A stretch of DNA of 64,000 bases from Spinacia oleracea (GCF_020520425.1 NC_079487.1:86123141-86187140), one strand, 5' to 3'; counted from the stretch's first letter, positions 44,687-56,570 are shown. Notes: generated by a model from the sequence alone, not told the origin. A program made the numbers and translations.

Positions 44687-45840
44687 TTGTTTCCAACAAT
44701 TAAGAAACTAATGAAACAACCTATCCCAATGGAACTCACCTACCCAAGCCCCCAAAAAGAATATACACAGTCAAACCTCTCCTCCCCTCCACCTTGTTCC
44801 CCTCTCACACTCTATTCCCCACCTCTTCATCTCCCTTCATCAACCATGGTGAGAACAAGTATAAACAAATATCTGAAAACTAAAATAAAGACATTCACTT
44901 CCCCTATTCCCATGGATACATCCCCAATTCATACTTCAAAACCACTCCAAACTCGTTCTCCACAAAAAACCCCAAATTTTGGAACCTTGCTCGACCCATT
45001 ACCGGCAAAGAGTCAATTCTCACCGGCAACAATAGTGGCGCTTCGCAAGGGGAAGGAGTAGTCGGTCGAACGTTGGGGGAATTGGGAAGTGGGCGGTGGT
45101 CAGAAAAGGAAGCGGCGAATGTCCTCTCGTCCAAGAAGGTTTATTTGGTTGAAGGTGTTGTAATAAATAAGATTAGATTAGACCGAATCGGTCAGTGATG
45201 AGGAGGATGTAAGTGAAAAGGAGGAAGAGTCTGTAAAAGTTAAGAAAGTGAAAAAGGTAGAGAAACAGGCGAAAGAGAAGAAGGTGAAAAAGGGTGTTCC
45301 TAAATCACCTACATGAGGGAGAAGGAGTATGCGGATTGCTACTAAAGGAGCAAAAGTAAGTATTCCTCCTGCATATGTTGATATATCCTGTGATGATGAG
45401 GATGAAGAGGGGGAACAAGGAGAGGAGGCTATTAATATTGAAAATAAGGAGAAGGAACAAGCATCCCAACCCAAGGATGTTGTTCCTAATCCTAGAGTAG
45501 TACCTGTTCCTCCCCCTACAGCTGTTCCTGTTGGTTTTAGTGGTTTTGGTGGCTTTCATTCTTTTGCTAGTTCCTCTAGTTCCTTGGGATCACAGAAGGA
45601 TCCCTCCATTGAGGAACTCAAGGAGCAGGTTGGTCAACTTAAGGAAATGATGGCTAGGATGTTAGATGTACAGGAAGGCACGGATGCAAGGATTGTTCAG
45701 CTACAGGCATAGGTGGGTGCTTTAGTGTCAATAATCTAGGAAATAGGATCTGGTCTGCATCAACTCAACACTCAAGTAACTACGAGTTCCTCTACTATTC
45801 TTCAGAAACTTGAGACTGATCCTTTCACCACCTAAGCCTA
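44687..45840 (+). pseudogene. Decayed 3' ORF of the copia element (env-like position)
   Basis: Two open pieces are visible. The first, 44687-45061, is rich in Pro, Ser and Thr (for example LSSPPPCSPLTLYSPPLHLP). The second, about 45190-45712, has an acidic and Lys-rich part (VSEKEEESVKVKKVKKVEKQ), an in-frame TGA at about 45314, another acidic stretch (DISCDDEDEEGEQGEEA) and a heptad-like end (IEELKEQVGQLKEMMARMLD). The position between reverse transcriptase and 3' LTR is where Sireviruses carry an extra, sometimes env-like, ORF. No signal peptide or membrane segment was seen, so function is unassigned. Confidence 0.5.
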
Positions 45841-46419
45841 ATCGTCTACTTTGATTGTTCCTTGGTTTATTATTTGTTTGGAACTTTTTCTTTTTTTTTT
45901 TCTTTTTGGTATGTAACCCTCTGTTGGGAAACATCTATTTTTATTTTTATTTTTTTTTAACCTGTGGAACATTAATTAACCCATCTCTAAAACTTGGTTG
46001 CTTTATTTAAATATATATTATACTTACGATTAATTGTGCATGTTGATACTTCACTTTGAGGCTAACTTAGTTTGTCAAACGTTGATCGTGGGGTGCTATG
46101 AATATTATATTGTTGCCTTGTATTTTTTTTCTTTTTGTTAATGCCAACAGGGGGAAAAGAATGCAAACTTTCTTAGAATGATCTTACCTGTTTCCATGTA
46201 TCTCATTAACTCTCTTCTCACTATAAGGTTTTTTTACGTTCATTTTTTTATTGTTTTTCTTCTTCATATATAATAAAAAAATTAAAGTGTATTTTCTTTA
46301 TTTTTTTATGTTGTTTTATATTAAACTATTTATTTAATTTAATTGTACTTGAATGCTTGTTTAGGAATGCAAATACGTTTGATTTCTTTTGGAAAAAGTT
46401 TGCTTATGTTGTCATCACC

Positions 46420-46433
46420 AAAAGGGGGAATAT
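46420..46433 (+). other. Polypurine tract of the copia element
   Basis: AAAAGGGGGAATAT immediately precedes the 3' LTR. Confidence 0.85.
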
Positions 46434-46602
46434 TGTTGATTCTGAGTTTTGATGATGACAACGCAAACTTCCTAATTATTGTTTAAGTGTGTTATTGTAA
46501 TGCTAAGTTAGGGAGTGCCTGAGTTGGACAAACTAAGCATGTGGAACAAACACCAAGCAATATAAGGAGCTCCTAAAGAATCAATCAGTGTGCAAATGTT
46601 AT

Positions 46603-46998
46603 CAATGGTTGATCCTCAGGAAGTTGATCCTCAAGAAGTTGAACCTCAAGAGATTGATCCTCAAAGAGGTTGATCCTCAACGAGGTTGATCCTCTAAGAG
46701 GTTGATCCTCAAAGAAGGTTGATCCTCAAGAAGGTTGATCCTCAAGATGGTTGATCATCAAGATGGTTGATCCTCAAGATGGTTGACCTAAAGATGGTTG
46801 ATCCTCAAAGTGGTTGATCCTAAAGATGGTTGATCCTCAATGTGGTTGATCCTCAATGTGGTTGATCCTCAAAGTGGTTGATCCTCAAATTGGTTGATCC
46901 TCAAAGTGGTTGATCCTCAATGTGGTTGATCTTCAAAGTGGTTGATCCTCAAAGTGGCTGGTCCTCAACGGTTGATCCTCAACAGTTGATCCTAAACA
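46603..46998. repeat. GGTTGATCCTCAA minisatellite in the 3' LTR, expanded
   Basis: About two dozen units of 13-17 bp, with spacers AAGT, AAGATG, AATGTG and AAGAAG, against about a dozen in the 5' LTR. Confidence 0.92.
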
Positions 46999-48307
46999 AG
47001 TTATTAAGGGTGTTCCTCATATATTATGAGGATCATCAATGTTCCGGAGAAGGAACAATGCATGAAGCGTTCAAGCGAAGCTTCAAAAGGTGCCAACATG
47101 AAAGCTACAACATATGAGTTTATGTTTAGATTTTGTGTAAGTATTTTAATATCGTTTATGCATAATATGGAACAAAAGGAACACGTGCATTTTAATACGT
47201 TTTGAGAAAATAATTTTTGTAAATAAAATAAAGTTTTATAAAGGAAAAATCTTTGGCAAATTAATAAAACGATTTTAATAAAATCAGCATTGGATTCTGA
47301 TTCAGAATTCCTTGTTTTCCAAGAAAAGGTTTTTACTTTTTCCTAAAACTACTCCCACTATTTTCTCTGAACTGAACGTGTTAAAAGTGGTTTGAAAAAG
47401 TCTTCCTGTTTCTCACAATCAACGTGCACGTTACTGCTCCCAGTAACTGTTAGTGGCAGTTGAGGGGAACATGGGAAACTGACCTAGGAAGTTCTTCTAT
47501 AAAAGGAAAAGAATTTTCATTTCTCAAATCACAACTGACAACGTGCAACATTTCTAAAGAACTTAAGAGTTTTTATAAAAGTCAGTTTACAAAAGAGCGT
47601 GTTTCTCAAAGTTCCTTTATTGTACATAAGCTTTATTGAATACTAGAGTTTTCATAATTCGAGTTGTAATTGTGGGGTTAAGGATCGAGTGATCCTTGAG
47701 TTGTGGGGTTAAGGATCAAGTGATCCTTGAGTTTTGAGTGTAAGGGTTGAGTGATCCTTAAAGTGACTTAGAGGCAAGTCAGCGAGAGAGTGTGAAAGGA
47801 GCAAGCACAGGAATCAACGGGGGATTGCTGTGGGGACTCGCACTAGTACATAATGAACCTTAAGTAACACCCAAAAAGTGATACATAAAGTGGTAAAAAT
47901 GTTACTATAGACAATAGGTAACACTTTAGTGGGTGATACATCCGCCCATGTTCCCTAAGGTCTTATGTAACACTTTGGGTAACGTATGGTAACACTTTTA
48001 AAAGTGTTACTATAGACCCTCTTATGTAACACTTTTTTATATCATTGGTATCATTTTTAAAGTGTTACCTTTTATTTCTTATGTAACACTTATTTATCTA
48101 TAGTAACATTTTTCAATCATATAGTAACACTTTATTCGACATTATGTATCACTTTTATGAACTAATGTAACACCTTATTAATTATTAGGTAACATTTTTT
48201 AATCATTTTTTGACATATAGTAACACTTTATTCGACATCATGTATCACTTTTTGCAAACTAATGTAACACCTTTTTTAATTAATAGGTAACATTTTTATT
48301 TTAAAGT

Positions 48308-48313
48308 AGCACC

Positions 48314-48362
<49 letters not shown>
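48308..48362. repeat. (ATA)n microsatellite
   Basis: A run of about 17 ATA/AAT trinucleotides within the CACTA element. Confidence 0.95.
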
Positions 48363-48363
<1 letters not shown>

Positions 48364-48479
48364 TATAATATTATTATTATGATTCATAATATTAAATATT
48401 TTTATATATTTTTAAATATAAAATATAGTAACATGTATAATAACAAACACGGATGTTAATTGACATACGATAGACAATA

Positions 48480-51400
48480 ATTTAAATTGATATAATCCCA
48501 TAGTTAAAAACAGAGATCTCTTTCCCCGCACGAATTAGGTATCTACATATACAAAAACATCTACAAACACCCATCATTGTTTTTGGGTAAGTATGAAATC
48601 AATAAACCAAAGTGAATTAGTCAACTGAGGTCAACATCTGTCTAGACCACCAAATTCCAAAATTGAAAAAGCAACGCTTCCCTAATGGCTTGTAGTCCCC
48701 TACAGTCTTCACCGTCGTCCACCATCTTCCAGCAATAAAATAAAATTAAGTCAAACCTGAATCAAGACAAGGCAACCATCAGTTCAAGTGAGTTCCAGAG
48801 TATTAGAATTACAAATTTTAGTTTCATAAAAGTTAAACTTAATACTAATGAATGATGGTAAACGGTCATAAACTTAACTTGAAAATTAAATGTAGGAAAT
48901 TTAATTTTATCCAACTTTTTTGTATTGGCAGAGTCTTTGTCTTTCCAAGCTTAAGGTCTCTAGTTTATTAAGTGCATATGTTAAAGTAAGATGCTAACTA
49001 AATCACTATACTATTTATGACTTTTGAATAAACACTCCCTCTGTCACATGTAATAATTACTCAATTATCTCAGAGGTACTAATAATAATCATTCTGTAGC
49101 TAAAAGAGTTGAGAACAAAGCTAGAACAACACAAGCTTCTAGAACTAATACTCCTTACTTTTTTTTCTCTCACGATGTCTTTCTTGATTTAATTTCTTAA
49201 AAACAAACAGTAGTTACAAAATCAAAAAACAACCCAGTTCAATGCATCAAAATAAAGAGTACCAACCAAAATCAATAGACCAAATATATATATATATATA
49301 ATTTAAATAAAAACTAAAGCAATGTAATACCTGTAAGGGTCGGACATGGACATTTCACTTGGGGTTGACAAGGAAGAAAATTAGAATGAAAAAAAACGGT
49401 GGAAAAAACAAACGCATCAAATGTAGTAAAGTAAAGTTGTGAAAGTACAGTAATTGTGAAGTGGGGAAGGGAGGAAGATTCATCTTGGATAGGCATGAGC
49501 TCCTGTGTTTGTTCCTATTTCACCTACACTGAAACAAAATGGCTTGGATTATCAAGAGCCAAGCAACCCCAGATTATTAGCAGCAATAACACGTCTTACT
49601 TGACCGAGATAACTCAAATAATGAGATCAAAGAACTAAATCAATTCCAATTCTCAATTCCAATGATGAGCAGCAATTGAAATTTTGTGGAAATTGTGGAC
49701 TTGTAGTAGTTATAGTTAATCAATCATTACAATTGAGTTCTTGTTCATCTTAGATTATGGAGAAACAAAATGACGACATTAAAGGTTACTTAATAAAGTT
49801 GGATACGAACTTTACTTAAGTTGCTTAATTTTAAACTGTTACACGCCGAGTCTTGCTCAAATAATCCCAACCCCGTATCTACAGATATACATGATGTTGC
49901 AATCCTCGCCTCGAGTTATTTGTGAATATGTCAGGTCTGCACTCCTAACAGTCTCAATTGGGTTACGAATTGAATATACTCCAAAGCAGCATGTTTCTTG
50001 TTGAGTCATATGTCGTCTTTCACTCAAAAAGATGGTTTAACCTTAACATTGATACCATGCAAGTGAAGATCCATCTCTGACTCAACCCTCAGATCACTAA
50101 GCCAAATGCAAAGACATATTTCAGATTTTATTCTACTATGATGAACATTTCAATAAATTCTCAAAATTTATATATATATTACCATTCCACCGGTCTACCT
50201 ACATTTTTAATTCATAAGGTTGTATCAAAACTCAATTTAGGGTTCTTATTTTCAAATCAATGAATAGAGTAGAAATGCTAATTAACTAAATGACCACTCT
50301 AAATCACCTTTCTCCACATACCACGCCCAAAAAGAAACAAAAAACGAGCTTACAATGCAAGGTACGGTTTTTTCATAACCAATGATAATCCATTGGCCGC
50401 AATTGGCATCTATATAGTATGTTGCTATAATAGGGAGAAGCAAAGTCCATGTCTTTCCAAATGGACAAAGTAGAACAGTGTTGAAAACTAAAATAAGCAG
50501 AAAAAAAAAAAAATGCAGACAACCCTCTTGCTTCTTATAAGTTATAACTAAACTCGGTAATTCAATGAAAAACATAAATAATCGATCAATGCGGTTTACT
50601 TAGTAAATCGATTTTGTTAATCTAAGTGTATGTAACCCTTGAAAATTCAACAGGGATGCATATCAAGCTTAATTAATTATGAAATTCCCCAAGGCTAAAG
50701 GTATGGTTCTTGATTTGTTTAAAAGCATATTCTTAGTGATATTATGTTTTCAAAATATTATTTGAGATTGGCAACTATTATTCCATTCGTTAAATACATC
50801 TTAACCTATCAAAAACATACAAATTATAATTAAATCCCAACATCAATTCAATAAAAAAAAGCCCCTCAGATTCTGAAAAAAAAACCGAAACAGGAAAATA
50901 GAAAACATACCATTTATCCCCAATTTTTCCGGCAATTAGAATCAAAATTGCAAAATTACAATTAATCCCAACAATGATATGTTATAAACTCGATATTACC
51001 ATGATAATTCGAAAAAATCGACAGATAAATATCACGACATATAGTCTTACAAGAATGAATCATAAACCAATAAATAAAATTGAACAAATAAGAGAAGATA
51101 CAAAGAGAGACCTTAACAATATGCAAATATTGCACCTCCGTTAGATCATATCACTGTAAAATTACCTAAAAAAAATATCAAGCTAGTGTGAACATCCCAA
51201 TTTGATGAACCCTAGTAGTACTAGAAGACCCACTTTCGAAATGCCAACTTCATCTGGATTGAGGGTTGGAGGCAGTAATGAAAAGGAAATAAAGCATAAT
51301 TAACACAATTAAAAACTACGTCTTACCTCTAAAACGGTTCAAACTCCTCGAAGGAGAGTCAATTTCGCACTTATCTTCACAATTGGCTAATTGAAAAGCA

Positions 51401-51560
51401 AATTGGAATCGCCGACTCAATACTCAGAATTGAAACTACAAATTATGACCAGATCTATTCGGATAGAGTAAGAAATTGAGGTTTTTGGGAGAAATTCGCA
51501 CTGTTTTGTGGTGAGAATTAGGGTAGCAAGAATTCTGCTGCCATGTTTGGCGGAGAGGAG
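48480..51560 (-). other. Core of the second CACTA element, gene-leader-like on the minus strand
   Basis: No conserved protein domain was recognised. Read on the minus strand, about 51545 down to 51325 looks like a gene 5' leader ending in a splice donor (CCGTTTTAGAG|GTAAGACG). A further exon-like stretch near 51115-51260 is followed by GGTCTCTC. The short frame 50282-50575 (minus, 97 residues, hydrophobic) has no recognised family. The core may be captured 5' sequence of a host gene, but I cannot name it. Confidence 0.35.
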
Positions 51561-52545
51561 AGGAGATGCGAAAGGGAAGAGGGTTTTTGTTTCGTTAGTT
51601 TAGCATTTTTTTTTTTTCCATTTCATTCGTTTTTTGGGTCATTTCAATTAAAAAAAAAATACATATATCACAAATACGACGAGTTACTGGTCGTATCTAG
51701 AACTCTGGTCATCGTTGATTTTAGAGCAGACCCGGGAAAAAATTGCCGCTTTAATTATCACCAAACTAATTATATTTTTAACTAAAAATAATAAATGGAA
51801 TAGATAAAGATAATAATGATCGAATTGTTGGGGAAGGGGAAAGTTTAGAGATTTTTAGAAAATTAAACGTAAGATCAAATTTTTTTTTCTTTATTTTTTG
51901 GTCTCTTGCAGTTTCAGAATTTTCTGAGAAATTAAACCCAAATTCTATTTTTCCTTTTGGCGGCAAGTAGTTAAATTTTCTATCAATATGAGATATTTTA
52001 GGATTAGCCCTAATTTTTATTGCAAATATTTAATTTCCTTCTTAAAAAATAAGGTAACACTTCAAAGTGTTACCATAAAATGTTACCTATTTTAAAAGTG
52101 TTACCATAAACTGTTACCTATTTTAAAAGTGTTACCATAAACTGTTACCTATTTTAAAAGTGTTACCATAAAATGTTACCTATGTAAAAAGTGTTACCTT
52201 GAGTGTTACATTTTTTTAAAAATGTTACCAAAGTGTTACTTAAAAATCTAGTAATTTTGCATTTCAAAAAGTGTTACCAACGCGTGTTACATAAGCTCAA
52301 TTATGTACTAGTGTCGTGTTCAAGTGGAACTCGAGTTGTTGAGTGTATTGTATTCGAGGCATTGCAATATATAAAGAGGTTGAGGTTTTCCTTCTTGATT
52401 AGTGTCAAGAAGGTTCCTCATTTTCACATTCTTCTTGTTTATTGATCGTTGTTCCTTTAACGTTTAAATTCCGCAAGAAACGTACTAAGTTCCTTAAAAC
52501 AATTCACCCCCATCTTATCAGTGTTCCTACTGAATTATCATCGGC

Positions 52546-53240
52546 GGTTTTCAACGAATAACCACCACCTCCCTACATCCTTCCTTAATCGAAGAAACAT
52601 CGGGCTATGAAATGAACAAGGAAAATACACCAATAGATCAACATTACAAAATCAGTCTTAACTTTTACAGTGTTCCTAAGCCTTTAGCACGCGTTAGCAA
52701 AAATTGTAGGCTTAGTAGTGTGGATTAAAATCAAAATGTGGTTTATGCATCCGGATACACAATACTCACTGTGCATCATGTTTTTAAATGAATATTTAGT
52801 TTAAATATAAAGTACATATTGTTTATACCCAAAAAACTTATATATGAACATATAGTTCAAATGCAAAGAGCATATATTAAAATATTTCACTTGTACCTCC
52901 ATATTCATAGGAGCTCAATGAATGTTCATTCTGGTGCACAGTGAACATTGTGCACACCGGAGCGTATAATCCAAATTTTGGTTTTCTTTCCAAGAGTAAC
53001 TTGATAGAGGCACTTTTTTTTTAAGATTTTTGTTTGTTCAGTTTTACTTTCTAACATCAGTGACATAAATATTTTCTATATAAGGCACGTATTTTCACCT
53101 TAATCATTAATCAATAATTGAAAATTTAGTGGTTCATGTCATGCACTACCAACGTGTCTAAAGAAATAGATCAACTAAAAGAAAATGTATAAAGTACTTC
53201 GTATTAATTAAAAAGTAAATACTACTCCATAATATAATAG
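52546..53240. other. Intergenic flank right of the copia element
   Basis: The part 52575-52690 is a diverged direct copy of 32580-32700 left of the element. The rest is AT-rich without genes. Confidence 0.45.
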
Positions 53241-53242
53241 TA

Positions 53243-53270
53243 CTAGATTTTAGCCCGTGCGATGCACTGA
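53243..53270 (-). mobile_element. Possible Helitron-like 3' terminus
   Basis: Read on the minus strand, a short hairpin (GTGC-GAT-GCAC) precedes CTAG at 53243-53246 and then T. This matches a widespread plant Helitron end type (TAGCCCGTGCGATGCAC). The stem is only about 4 bp here, and no 5' end was found. Confidence 0.35.
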
Positions 53271-53510
53271 TTTTGTTAAATCGTTAAGTTAAAATAAAAC
53301 TCCTATTATAACTGCTATATTTTATATATTAGATTAAATTAGTATTTAGGTTGGAATGAGAGGTTGAGTTCTACGAAAACTCTACGCCGTCGGTGAGAAA
53401 TTTTACTTAAAAGGTAAAATATTAAATTATAAATATATTTTAAATTGGAAACATATTTTCTAATAGAAGACTGATTTATTATTTAAATATTTGGTAACTT
53501 ATAATAATTA

Positions 53511-54195
53511 GGAAAATTTGTAATTATTAATCCAACCTTTGCCCGATTTTGTTTAATTAAGCCTACCTATGCAATATTTCTAAATAATCCAACCTTTATG
53601 ACCCAACTACTATTATTAAGCCTAGCAAGTTAATAACCTGCTGTAACCGGTATTCACCCTTACGTGGCAATATAACCGTTACATTTTTTTCCCCTCCTTA
53701 TTTTTAATTGTTATTCTAATGTTCGTTCCTCTCTCCTCTGCGATTTAATTGCTTCATCTCTGCAATTTTCGTTCCTCTCTCCTCTGTTCATCATTTCTCT
53801 TCTACCTCTTCTCCACCATTGTTGATCCCTCATACCTCTCCATTCGAAGTTCGTCAAAAATAATCAGCAATTCCTATGACTGGGTTAAACCAATCAACTG
53901 TTGGATCTGGGTTAAGGGTTAAGGGTTAAGAGGAGAGAAGGGTTAAGGGTTTTTGGGAAAAAAAAATAGAAAATCCTGTTTATGTGGCACGTGATGTGAC
54001 GTGTCCAAAATTTTAGGAGGAAAATCAACTTCAGGTTGTCAACGTTTTTAATGTTGACTTTGTAACAGGTAACCGGTCACATAGGCTTAATAATAGTAGT
54101 TGGGTCATAAAGGTTGGATTATTCAGAAATATTGCATAGGTTGGCTTAATTAAAGAAAATCGGGCAAAGGTTGGATTAATATTTACAAATTTTCC
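53511..54195. mobile_element. Mutator-like MITE (685 bp)
   Basis: The element begins GGAAAATTTGTAATTATTAA and ends TTACAAATTTTCC, with inverted repeats of more than 100 bp. They include CCAACCTTTGCCCGATTTT and CCTTTATGACCCAACTACTA. The 9-bp duplication TAATAATTA is at 53502-53510 and 54196-54204. The centre (about 53700-53990) is pyrimidine-rich, then GGGTTAAGGGTTAAG, and encodes nothing. Confidence 0.92.
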
Positions 54196-54227
54196 TAATA
54201 ATTATAATCGGAGATGATTGTTTATTA

Positions 54228-54551
54228 CTCCCTCCGTCCCTTAATACTCGCACCGCTTTCCTTTTCGGGCCGTCCCTTAATACTTGCACCGCTTCTAGAA
54301 ATGGAAAATTATACTAATATTATATTATTTCTCACACTTACTTTCTAACCCCACCTACACCCTATTCCCTACAAAAAATCATTTAAAAATTCACACCTCC
54401 ACTCACCACTCCCCACCTCTTACACATTTCTCACTAACTATATTAAAAAATACCCCACTATCAACTAACACCCATTAAACTAATAAGTCAATTCAAATGT
54501 CTTAAACTCCGCACCGGTCAAACCGGTGCGAGTATTAAGGGACGGAGGGAG
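54228..54551. mobile_element. Stowaway-type MITE (324 bp)
   Basis: The terminal inverted repeat CTCCCTCCGTCCCTTAATAC is followed by TCGCACCG and mirrored exactly at the right end (CGGTGCGAGTATTAAGGGAC). TA duplications flank it (54226-54227 and 54552-54553). Confidence 0.95.
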
Positions 54552-54555
54552 TAGT

Positions 54556-55614
54556 AGAGTATGTATTTTAGTATGAAAAGGAATGTAACTATGAAGAATG
54601 TATCTATTCATAATTCTAGTAGTAGAGTAATTAGTAAAATCTCCTACGGCTTATTTACTATGCAATTAGCCAGTAATAAGATAAAAATTGGGAAGTCTGT
54701 TTGTACTTTAGCATATCATAGTCAATTATTTATCATGATTGATTTTTACTTATTCAGTGAAGTTTTAATCAACTACGGAGTACTATTATTATTGGTGTGC
54801 TTAATTAACTCTTTATTTAGAGCGTTATATTATATTGTAAACACTATAGCATGTATAGTATACTTCGTATTAGAAAATAGACAATATTAGAACAGTATAA
54901 CTCTAGTTATTATTGAGATATTTGTCATGATTTTATTTGATGTGAATAACAATAATGAGATACTCCCACTTATTTATAACCTTAATATATTGTGTTTAAG
55001 TTCTTTGCTTTGGGTACTTTTCCCCTTCGTATAGCCTAAGTACGTATAGATCCCGATAGTTGGTATGACCAAACCCGAACCAAAAGTTTTCCAGCTCCAT
55101 TCAGTTCAATTCACAAGAACGACATTGTGTTCATTTTTATTCTTTAATGATCTATTTTATTTATTATATAAGTATTACTATTAATTATAATGTAATTTTC
55201 ATTTTATTATTATTATTATTTAGTGTTTACTTTGGACAAATTTTTATTGTAGATTTTGGATTAAATTTTATTATAGATTTATTTTAATTATTAGAATATT
55301 TGATTTTGGATGGAATTGTATATATTATTAATTAATTAAAATATCTACTTGACACCTAATTATTTATCTATGTGGCACTTGATTTTTTTAATTCAAAAAT
55401 AAATTAGAAATCTTATTTTTCATTGACCGAAACCATTAGTAATCCTAGGTGGCGCTCTAATATTTTAGCAAATATGCCTTCTTTATATATGTATATTAGA
55501 TTAAGAAAGTAAAGAGTATACGAAAGTATAAATTTCGGAATAATGCAAGATTGCAAACGTAGAGCGGGAACTTTCTTTTTAATTCAAAATACTTCAAATC
55601 TGGTCTTAAATGCC
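54556..55614. other. AT-rich intergenic sequence, no gene seen
   Basis: A 109-residue frame at 54561-54890 has AT-driven composition and no recognisable domain. No transposon ends could be paired. Confidence 0.4.
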
Positions 55615-55794
55615 CATTGTCCTCCATTCACACCTCTCACTCCTCAACCCCACCTCTTAACTAACTATATTAAAATTATACCCCACTATTAACTACTTCG
55701 TACCAGTCTACCACCCATTAAATTATTAAGTCAATTTAAATATTTTAAACTCCGCACCGGTTTGACCGGTACGAATATTAAGGGACGGAGGGAG
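55615..55794. mobile_element. 5'-truncated Stowaway-type MITE
   Basis: The right end (CGCACCGGTTTGACCGGTAC, then GAATATTAAGGGACGGAGGG) and the interior match the element at 54228-54551. The left terminus is missing or too degraded to find. Confidence 0.75.
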
Positions 55795-55867
55795 TACGAT
55801 TTTGGAGTAAATTGTTACATTGATTCACTAGATAGATAACACACCACTAATATCACATTAAAAATTA

Positions 55868-56238
55868 TTCCCTCTGTCCCACTTTATTCTTTACGTTTTT
55901 AGTGTCTCATTTTAATTTTTACACCTAAAATATTTCATTTTATATTGTAGCATAAATATCCGTAATATTCTGTCAAAAATCGTGTCGATCAAATGATTAT
56001 TTCAATCAATCTAATATATTGAGACATTTTAACCACAAATCTCTCATATTTTCCCATTGAAATACTAAATCTTTCTTATTTTTTCAAAGTTAAATTTTTG
56101 ATAAAAGTAAAAATATTATTAATAAATGTAATTTACATTATTTAATATAAACAAAAAAAAAATAAACTTTATCTAAATTAATTATTTGTTAAATCACATG
56201 CATGATACCAAACGTAAAGAATAAAAATTAAAGAGGGC
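55868..56238. mobile_element. Stowaway-like MITE, degenerate
   Basis: The left end TTCCCTCTGTCCCACTTTAT, followed by TCTTTACG, is mirrored at the right by CGTAAAGAATAAAAATTAAA followed by GAGGGCAC. The flanking TA is not clearly duplicated at the right end. It lies about 330 bp upstream of the second germin-like gene. Confidence 0.6.
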
Positions 56239-56477
56239 ACACAATTTCTTTCCCAATTTTCTACGGAGTATATAGTACTAGTGTATTCTATTGCGTAATT
56301 ACAATAAATTATTATAGCTTGTAGGTACAATGAAGCCTATTTTTCCCCCCATGTACTTCGATATCCCGACGGAGGAAGTAATCCATAAAATTTTATTACA
56401 GTACGTACTAGTTAAACTTTGCTTCCATAGTTCCATGCATGATGATGAGTTAATGAGTTAGGGGAGCATCAATTCTC

Positions 56478-56485
56478 TATATATA
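56478..56485 (+). promoter_or_regulatory. TATA box of the second germin-like gene
   Basis: TATATATA followed by GGG lies 93 bp upstream of the ATG at 56571. Confidence 0.7.
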
Positions 56486-56570
56486 GGGTGTCAACCGTGG
56501 CTACCAAATGCAAGAAACCCGAGCAAGTATACACCACGTATCATAATCTTTAGCCAACTAGTTTCGAAAA

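Larger units (their letters stand above)
47841..52313. mobile_element. Non-autonomous CACTA transposon (4.5 kb) inside the 3' LTR
   Basis: The ends are CACTAGTACATAATGAACCT and, in reverse, CACTAGTACATAATTGAGCT, giving terminal inverted repeats of about 30 bp. The 3-bp duplication TCG lies at 47838-47840 and 52314-52316. The intact 5' LTR shows the empty site (GAACTCGTGTTCAAG, about 34167). Subterminal clusters of GTAACACTTTT/AAAAGTGTTAC motifs occupy about 47860-48300 and 52045-52295. No transposase was found. Confidence 0.95.
32957..52540 (+). mobile_element. Ty1-copia LTR retrotransposon, deleted pol, with two nested CACTA elements
   Basis: The LTRs start TGTTG and end TATCA, and the 5-bp duplication TCGGC (32952-32956 and 52541-52545) delimits the element exactly. 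Removing the two CACTA insertions leaves about 7.9 kb. It keeps an initiator-Met primer site, a gag frame, a fragment of reverse transcriptase, a decayed 3' ORF and a polypurine tract. No protease, integrase or RNase H sequence was recognised. The large gag and extra 3' ORF recall Sirevirus-type copia elements; this affiliation is an inference. Confidence 0.93.
46434..52540 (+). repeat. 3' LTR of the copia element, split by a CACTA element
   Basis: It begins TGTTGATTCTGAG and ends ACTGAATTATCA, matching the 5' LTR. The CACTA element 47841-52313 interrupts it. Without that insertion and one TCG it is about 1.63 kb, roughly 190 bp longer than the 5' LTR. The excess is mainly in the GGTTGATCCTCAA minisatellite (46603-46998). 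Confidence 0.94.

Noticed and set aside
54561-54890. 109-residue frame rich in Ile, Leu, Ser and Tyr
   Set aside because: No homology is recognised, the composition follows the AT-rich DNA, and it begins at a MITE edge without promoter signals.
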